DNA from: an uncultured Bacilli bacterium
Lineage (GTDB): Bacteria; Bacillota_I; Bacilli_A; RF39; UBA660
Length of the DNA stretch: 11,195 bases
Reading direction: 5' to 3'
Assembly: GCA_934162285.1 (NCBI GenBank)
Contig: CAKPHY010000034.1
Span: 1-11,195 of the forward strand
Position 1 is the stretch's first letter. Each line of letters starts with the position of its first letter. This document shows positions 6,933 to 11,195 of this stretch, piece by piece. The notes under the pieces are model-generated. The model was not told the origin of the DNA and searched no databases. It saw only the letters and a program-made list of their open reading frames with translations. Made by a program: the position numbers and the translations under genes.

Positions 6933-8120
6933 TTAATTCTCCTTTAAATAATCAATTAATTTATTGTAATAATCCATTTTCAAACTACTTACTGTTGAAT
7001 TTATAGTTTTAGGTATCCCGATACCAATTTTAGAAACATCATAGTTTCCACCAGTTATTCCTGTTCTAAAGCCATATTTTTCCCAGGCGATAGCTGCTAT
7101 TTCAGGATCTTCAAAAGCCGTATATAATTTTTTACCATTCTCTGTAAAATACATTAAACAATGGGAATTCCAAATAGTTGGTTTTGGATATAAAACAACT
7201 ATTTCATCTTTTACTTGACTAAAACCGGTAGGATTAGAATTAGCAAAATCAATAATACTCTTTTCATAATCAACAATCATTGGTTCGCCACCCATACCTG
7301 TTTTTAAATATCTTTCAAAAAGATCTGCAGGTGTATTATTCATATAACCAGATTTTTGATAAAAACTTTTTAACTTAACAAGATTATTTTCTAAGGTTTG
7401 ATCGTTTATTGAACCACCACCTAAAATCGATAATAATAATCCATAATAAGTAGCTCCCGGTGATGAGGAAACAGGATCAGTTGAAGCAATATTAATATTA
7501 CCATAAAGTTCATTTAAACCAATATCACTCCATTTTTTATTACTTAAAATATAATTAATTAACTTATCCATATCAGTTATGTAATAAACACCATCAGTTA
7601 GAGTTACAATATTTTCGTTTATTAAAGCATTTACTACTTCTTTCCAGCTATAAATAACAATTGGTGTATTTAAAGTTAAACCACCACCTAAGACAATATA
7701 ACGATCTGATTCATTATTTTCTTTATTAGGGCTTAATTTATAATAATCGTAAAATCTTTGATCAGAAGTAAATAAAGCATCATATTTAGAAACACCTTCC
7801 GTATTTACAGTGATATTTTCACCATTTTTTAAACGATTTATAATGTTTTGATTACCCAAATTAATACTTTCTCTGATTAAAGGTTTAGTAATTGTTTTAC
7901 CATTACTCCATGTATCAAAAACAACATCAATTTTGTATTTATTTTTTAAGATTTTAAGTACATCAGGATCGGCTAAAAAGTCTTCTTTTCCACCTCCTGT
8001 TGCTACATATATCGTTGTTAAATTAGTAATACCTCCTGGTCTTTTAACAACTTTTATTCCGATTATTAAAAGAATGAGAACAATAAATATACTAATTCCG
8101 ACAATCTTCTTCTTATCCAT
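6933..8120 (-). CDS. Membrane-anchored solute-binding-protein-like protein
   Basis: After a basic N-terminus (MDKKK) and one membrane segment (about residues 6-23) comes a type II periplasmic-binding fold like the bacterial extracellular solute-binding proteins (SBP_bac_11 / ModA type). Features are the first strand TTIYVATGGG (35-44), YDALFTSDQ (113-121), and the hinge/ligand-loop segment STDPVSSSPGATYYGLL (213-229). There is no lipobox Cys, so it is tethered by a transmembrane helix rather than a lipid. No permease or ABC ATPase is nearby, which argues for sensing or scaffolding rather than import. It shares the fold and the GAT(Y/A)Y motif with the first half of the VWA protein, so the two may be paralogous modules that pair. 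Its ATG is 1 nt after the XpaC stop, with AAGGAGG inside that gene. Confidence 0.82.
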   Translation of the reverse strand: MDKKKIVGISIFIVLILLIIGIKVVKRPGGITNLTTIYVATGGGKEDFLADPDVLKILKNKYKIDVVFDTWSNGKTITKPLIRESINLGNQNIINRLKNGENITVNTEGVSKYDALFTSDQRFYDYYKLSPNKENNESDRYIVLGGGLTLNTPIVIYSWKEVVNALINENIVTLTDGVYYITDMDKLINYILSNKKWSDIGLNELYGNINIASTDPVSSSPGATYYGLLLSILGGGSINDQTLENNLVKLKSFYQKSGYMNNTPADLFERYLKTGMGGEPMIVDYEKSIIDFANSNPTGFSQVKDEIVVLYPKPTIWNSHCLMYFTENGKKLYTAFEDPEIAAIAWEKYGFRTGITGGNYDVSKIGIGIPKTINSTVSSLKMDYYNKLIDYLKEN

Positions 8121-8121
8121 T

Positions 8122-8739
8122 TTAATCCTCCTTATCTTTTATGTCTAATTCTGAATTGTTAAAACCATCAGAAGTCAACATCGAACTAAATACTTTCATT
8201 TCAGCATCCATATCAATTATTTCTGATTGATATAAACTATTTAAAATATTTTTAAAAGCTTTATTGACAGCATCTAACATTTTAATTGAAGATGTAAAAA
8301 ACTTTTTACTATCTTTTGAAGACAATTTTTGATTTTCAATTTCATCATAACGATCAACTATTTTTACCGTTATTGGTAAATAATAATCAAAAAAATTATC
8401 TATACTTTTAAATTTATTAGGACTTTTTTCAACTGTTCTAATAATTTTAGCTGTACTATCATGTATTTCTGTTAAATAAGTTCTAATAACTTCATCTTCT
8501 ATTAAAGGACGCATTTCTAAAAGATGTTTATTTTGCTTTTTAGCTTGTTCCAGCACTTTTTTTAAATCATAATCATCTTTATAATCAACACTTTTTTCTT
8601 TACTAAAAAGCAATTCACCAGCAAAGAAAGCTCCTACTCCGATAGCTAAAGACGGCAAAATTGGAACAGATAAAGCTAAATATGGAACTGCAAAGAAAGA
8701 ACTTCCAATAATAGCAGCTACGGTATCTTTATGCTTCAT
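8122..8739 (-). CDS. xpaC: XpaC-family membrane protein
   Basis: The 205-residue protein has two closely spaced hydrophobic segments at the N-terminus (about 8-24 and 26-45) and a helical charged cytosolic tail (EQAKKQNKHLLEMRPLIEDEVIRTYL... at about 64-90). This is the layout of XpaC, whose family is named for hydrolysis of 5-bromo-4-chloroindolyl phosphate although the activity is poorly supported. The identification rests on this architecture and on the telA neighbour two genes downstream. The ATG overlaps the stop of the VWA gene (TAATG) with GAGGT upstream, so the two are translationally coupled. It is probably a membrane partner for TelA (inference). Confidence 0.75.
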   Translation of the reverse strand: MKHKDTVAAIIGSSFFAVPYLALSVPILPSLAIGVGAFFAGELLFSKEKSVDYKDDYDLKKVLEQAKKQNKHLLEMRPLIEDEVIRTYLTEIHDSTAKIIRTVEKSPNKFKSIDNFFDYYLPITVKIVDRYDEIENQKLSSKDSKKFFTSSIKMLDAVNKAFKNILNSLYQSEIIDMDAEMKVFSSMLTSDGFNNSELDIKDKED

Positions 8740-10340
8740 TAATTATAACCTCGCACTTCTTTAAAGGCATTTAGTAAATTAGTCTTGCCATCAAATACTT
8801 TAGCATTGGTTAAAGAAGCAATATCTTCTAATTCATCTTCTAAGGCATTACCAAATGTAATACTATAAACAGGAATATCTTTATTTAATCTTTTATAATA
8901 ACTTGATAAATCATAAAAACTACCAACATTAACAGCACCATCAGTCATCGCAATTATAGTTTTTGTATAAGTATCCTCTTCATCATTTAAAATACCAAGT
9001 CCTTTTTCAATAGCACCATATAAATTAGTTAAACCACCTGTTTTATAATTGGCAATTTTAGTAATTAATGTAGAAGCATTATCTCCAGTTGCACTAAATG
9101 GTGTTCCAACATTGCTTTCAAAAGGTATTATGGTTATTTTATCTTTTTTAGAAAATTGTAAATTATCTTTTTTAGCTTCTTCGCCTAGAATATAAGTCAT
9201 AGCATTTTTTAATTCTTCAATCCCATTACCATACATACTACCTGAATAATCTAAACAGAAAACTACATGAGTTGGTTTTCTTATAATTTCAATATAAAGA
9301 CTAATTGCTTTACTAATAACATTTTTAGAAGGAAACTTAGTTACACTCAAATATTTAGTAGTATCAATACCCCATTCTTTTCTAAAAATGTTTTCAGGAG
9401 CGGAAGCACTAACTCCACCATACCACGTTCTTCTTCCAACATTTAGAAGCATTTTTTGACCTTCATCACTTAATAAATAATTTTGAATTTTCAAAAACAT
9501 TTCTTCTTTAGAAGGTTCATTACTGATAAAGCCAAATGTTGAATCATTAATAGCAACACCATCAGTTGGATATAATAAGTAAAGTTCTTCTTTACCTTTA
9601 TCTTTTAAAGTCTTATTAATATTTATAAGTGAAGCTTCATCTGCAATAACAGCTTCATATTTATCATTATTGATAAACATTTCTTTCAAGAAATTTTCAT
9701 CGCCGCTTACTCTTTCAACTCCGGAAAAAAAGTCTGTTAGTTTTTTTACAAGAACAGGATCTTCTAAATAATCTTCAGTTAATATAGTTGGATTACCTGC
9801 AAGAGAATTTAAAAAACCAATATATGCGGTTGCTCCTGTATTAGTTTTAGTTACAGAAGACATGACATATTTTAATTTTTTTTCTAAAATTAAATTTAAA
9901 ATATCATTATTAGTTATATTAGAATTTAATTTTAGTTCCGTGAATTTGCTTTTTTTAACACCAAAAACTATTGGACTAATACTTATACTTTTAGAATCAC
10001 TTGCTAAATAAGGGTTATCTAGCATATAAAGCCACATCGAATTAGAAATCCAAACAGCATCATATTTTTTAGAATTATCATTTAATTCATCAACAATTTC
10101 TAAATCTCCCATATAAGTAAAAGCAACTTTAATGTTATTTTTTGAAGCAAACTTTTTTATATTATCTTCTAAATCAGCATTTTCATAAGAAGATAATATA
10201 TTTAATGTACTATCTGCTTTATTAAAACTAAAGAAATTTTTAACAACTTTTACCACCATCGTCGATGCAAATATTACTAATATTCCAATAAATAAAATAA
10301 TTGCAATTATTGAATTAGAACTATTATTACTTTTCGCCAT
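8739..10340 (-). CDS. Membrane-anchored SBP-VWA fusion protein
   Basis: The 533-residue product has one N-terminal membrane segment (about 10-30) and then a solute-binding-protein-like domain (about 45-310) with NILSSYEN (47-54), YDAVWISNS (93-101), TNTGATAYIGFLNSL (166-180) and EAVIADEAS (229-237). A von Willebrand A domain follows (about 355-530). The VWA has a complete MIDAS metal site: DYSGS (364-368), T438 in GGLTN and D467 in MTDG. VWA domains bind partner proteins through the metal; coupling to a ligand-binding domain suggests ligand-dependent docking (inference). SBP-VWA fusions are known in other bacteria but lack a settled function. First gene of the operon, about 20 nt after the predicted transcript start; GGGTG precedes the ATG. 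Next to XpaC, a second SBP, TelA and AAA+, it probably acts as the outer receptor. Confidence 0.88.
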   Translation of the reverse strand: MAKSNNSSNSIIAIILFIGILVIFASTMVVKVVKNFFSFNKADSTLNILSSYENADLEDNIKKFASKNNIKVAFTYMGDLEIVDELNDNSKKYDAVWISNSMWLYMLDNPYLASDSKSISISPIVFGVKKSKFTELKLNSNITNNDILNLILEKKLKYVMSSVTKTNTGATAYIGFLNSLAGNPTILTEDYLEDPVLVKKLTDFFSGVERVSGDENFLKEMFINNDKYEAVIADEASLININKTLKDKGKEELYLLYPTDGVAINDSTFGFISNEPSKEEMFLKIQNYLLSDEGQKMLLNVGRRTWYGGVSASAPENIFRKEWGIDTTKYLSVTKFPSKNVISKAISLYIEIIRKPTHVVFCLDYSGSMYGNGIEELKNAMTYILGEEAKKDNLQFSKKDKITIIPFESNVGTPFSATGDNASTLITKIANYKTGGLTNLYGAIEKGLGILNDEEDTYTKTIIAMTDGAVNVGSFYDLSSYYKRLNKDIPVYSITFGNALEDELEDIASLTNAKVFDGKTNLLNAFKEVRGYN

Positions 10341-10366
10341 CTTTTTACACCCACATTTCTAAAATG

Positions 10367-10395
10367 AGTATAACATTTTTTTAATTAAAATACAA
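10367..10395 (-). promoter_or_regulatory. Promoter of the VWA-XpaC-SBP-TelA-AAA operon
   Basis: On the minus strand TTGTAT (10395-10390) and TATACT (10372-10367) are separated by exactly 17 nt, with TGT before the -10 box (extended -10). The spacer begins with a TTTAATTAAA palindrome that recurs in the divergent response-regulator promoter. Confidence 0.7.
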
Positions 10396-10407
10396 TCAAC
10401 ATCGTTC

Positions 10408-10416
10408 ACACTGTGT
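10408..10416. promoter_or_regulatory. Small dyad ACAC-T-GTGT between divergent promoters
   Basis: ACAC and GTGT around one central base lie in the only less AT-rich part of the intergenic region, upstream of both promoters. NarL/LuxR-type regulators bind short dyads in such places, so this may be their operator; the motif is short and chance is possible. Confidence 0.3.
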
Positions 10417-10440
10417 TTATAAGTACAAAAATATTATAAC

Positions 10441-10469
10441 TTTTGTTTTAATTAAATATATGTTAAAAT
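10441..10469 (+). promoter_or_regulatory. Promoter of the response regulator gene
   Basis: TAAAAT (10464-10469) is preceded by TGT, giving an extended -10. The hexamer 17 nt upstream is TTTTGT, a poor -35, which fits activator dependence. From 10446 the next 24 bases match the divergent operon promoter at about 20 positions. The implied transcript start is almost on the ribosome binding site, so the leader would be very short; an additional upstream promoter is possible. Confidence 0.5.
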
Positions 10470-10486
10470 GTTTGAAGGTGATGTAA

Positions 10487-11101
10487 GTGCAAAAGATAGT
10501 CATTATTGAAGATCAATTGATAGTAAATGCTCTTTTTAAAGATAAATTGAGTTCAAAATATGAAATTGTAGCAACCAGTGATGATGCTAGTAAAATGTAC
10601 GAATTAGCTAAGACTTATAAGCCGGATCTTATTTTAACTGACGTTGTTACAAAAGATAATAATAGTGGTCTTTTATATGGAAAAGAAGTTAAAGAAAAAT
10701 TAAATGTTAAAGTTTTAGCAATGACAGCCATGTCCGAAGTAACATTTTTAAAACAAGCTAAAGAAGGAAATCTTGATGGTCTTATATATAAAAACGTATC
10801 AATTGAGGAACTTTTTGAGGCAATAGATCGTGTTTTAAATGGTGACAAGGTATTTTCTGATATTGTATACAATAAAAATAATGAAGATTTTAATAAATTA
10901 ACTAAACAAGAATTAAAAATTTTAACAATGTTATGTAGTGGTTTAGAAAGAGAAGCAATTGCTAAAGAACTTAATATTACAACTGGAACTTTAAAAAATC
11001 ATATTTCATCGATTTTAAATAAAATGGAATTTGATTCAATAACTAAATTATTAGTTTACTGTGTAAAAAACGGTTATATTATACCTAGTGAGGAACAATG
11101 A
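10487..11101 (+). CDS. NarL/FixJ-type response regulator (receiver + LuxR HTH)
   Basis: The 204-residue cytosolic regulator has a receiver domain (about 1-120) with acidic pair E8-D9, phosphoacceptor D52 in LILTDVV, T80 in MTAMS and K102 in LIYKN. A LuxR-type DNA-binding domain follows (about 137-197: LTKQELKILTMLCSG, REAIAKELNITTGTLKNHISSILNKM). All key residues are present, so phosphorylation by a kinase is expected. The start is GTG at 10487, chosen because AAGGTG lies 6 nt upstream and the first residues MQKIVIIEDQ match the usual receiver N-terminus. It diverges from the VWA-TelA-AAA operon and the two promoters share sequence, so it probably regulates that operon and itself (inference). 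No kinase gene is present in the window. Confidence 0.92.
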   Translation: MQKIVIIEDQLIVNALFKDKLSSKYEIVATSDDASKMYELAKTYKPDLILTDVVTKDNNSGLLYGKEVKEKLNVKVLAMTAMSEVTFLKQAKEGNLDGLIYKNVSIEELFEAIDRVLNGDKVFSDIVYNKNNEDFNKLTKQELKILTMLCSGLEREAIAKELNITTGTLKNHISSILNKMEFDSITKLLVYCVKNGYIIPSEEQ

Positions 11102-11118
11102 AAAAACTATTGAAATAA
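11098..11118 (+). other. Six-codon ORF (MKKLLK) overlapping the regulator stop
   Basis: ATG overlaps the regulator's TGA in an ATGA junction and has GAGG 5 nt upstream, exactly the arrangement of a translationally coupled next gene such as a sensor kinase. The frame ends after six codons, immediately before the putative insertion-sequence end. It may be the stub of a lost or interrupted kinase gene. Confidence 0.35.
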
Positions 11119-11195
11119 TGAAATGCACCCTTTAGGGTAGACATTTATAAAAAAACTAGTTTGTGCTAGAATACACTTCCGAAAGGAGGTGTTTT
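11119..11195 (+). mobile_element. Probable left end of an IS3-family (IS150-type) insertion sequence, cut by window edge
   Basis: The segment starting TGAAATGCACCC and continuing TTTAGGGTAGACA has the look of an IS150-group terminal inverted repeat (TG start, TGCACCC core, GACA). It is followed by an extended -10 (TGCTAGAAT, 11164-11172) and a very strong AAAGGAGGTG ribosome binding site (11182-11191) that would serve an orfA beginning just past the window. The transposase itself is not visible, so the call rests on the end sequence and layout. Confidence 0.5.

Noticed and set aside
7933..8148. Plus-strand hydrophobic ORF of 71 codons that could look like a small membrane protein
   Set aside because: It is the reverse complement of the SBP membrane anchor and XpaC tail; hydrophobicity comes from the antisense of AT-rich anchor codons.
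10615..10872. Minus-strand ORF of 85 codons
   Set aside because: Antisense to the response regulator, whose motifs are complete.
11080..11195. UGA read as Trp (Mollicutes code 4)
   Set aside because: TGA closes the response regulator and CYTH genes sensibly, Trp is TGG throughout, and reading through TGA after the regulator soon meets TAG without domain sequence.
1..11195. CRISPR array, tRNA or rRNA genes
   Set aside because: No regularly spaced repeats and no tRNA- or rRNA-like segments were seen on either strand.

Overview
The window looks like a piece of a very AT-rich Bacillota (Firmicutes) chromosome, probably an uncultured Bacilli / Mollicutes-like lineage. The reasons are strong AGGAGG-type ribosome binding sites, TG-extended -10 promoters, and Rsh, TelA, XpaC, CbbX/SpoVK-type AAA+ and SpoVD-like families that resemble those of low-GC Gram-positives. 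TGA works as a stop and Trp is encoded by TGG, so the standard bacterial code applies. Everything up to position 10340 is on the minus strand; the last ~700 bases are on the plus strand.

Region 1 (1-1295, minus) is the N-terminal 352 residues of an Rsh ((p)ppGpp hydrolase/synthetase) protein. It sits behind its own promoter and a 45-codon Cys-rich leader ORF. The leader's stop codon falls inside an intrinsic terminator placed just before the rsh ribosome binding site, which is the layout of a transcription attenuator. The hydrolase motif HDTLED is intact, but the catalytic Glu of the synthetase (E of the usual ExQIRT) is Gln.

Region 2 (1296-4229, minus) holds four small genes: a class B penicillin-binding protein cut off just after its SxN motif, a GNAT acetyltransferase whose N-terminus lacks a normal start codon, a CYTH-like protein and a HAD-superfamily 5'-nucleotidase-like protein. 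A terminator lies at 2562-2590.

Region 3 (4216-10395, minus) is the main find. It is a compact five-gene operon with its own promoter and terminator: a membrane-anchored solute-binding-protein/VWA fusion, an XpaC-family membrane protein, a second membrane-anchored solute-binding protein, a TelA-family protein and a two-module AAA+ ATPase of the CbbX/SpoVK type. The first four genes are separated by 1 nt or overlap; the AAA+ gene follows an 11-bp hairpin. No transporter permease is present. I infer a membrane-surface sensing or assembly complex: extracytoplasmic binding modules plus a MIDAS-type VWA on one side, TelA/XpaC as connectors, and AAA+ as the cytosolic motor. TelA-XpaC pairing and VWA-AAA pairing are each known, but I do not recognise this complete set as a characterised system.

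Region 4 (10341-11195, plus) is a LuxR/NarL-type response regulator diverging from the operon. The two divergent promoters share a near-identical core of about 24 bp in opposite orientation and flank a small dyad, so the regulator probably controls the operon. Where a cognate kinase gene might be expected there is only a 6-codon ORF overlapping the regulator's stop, followed at once by what looks like the left end of an IS3/IS150-type insertion sequence that runs off the window.
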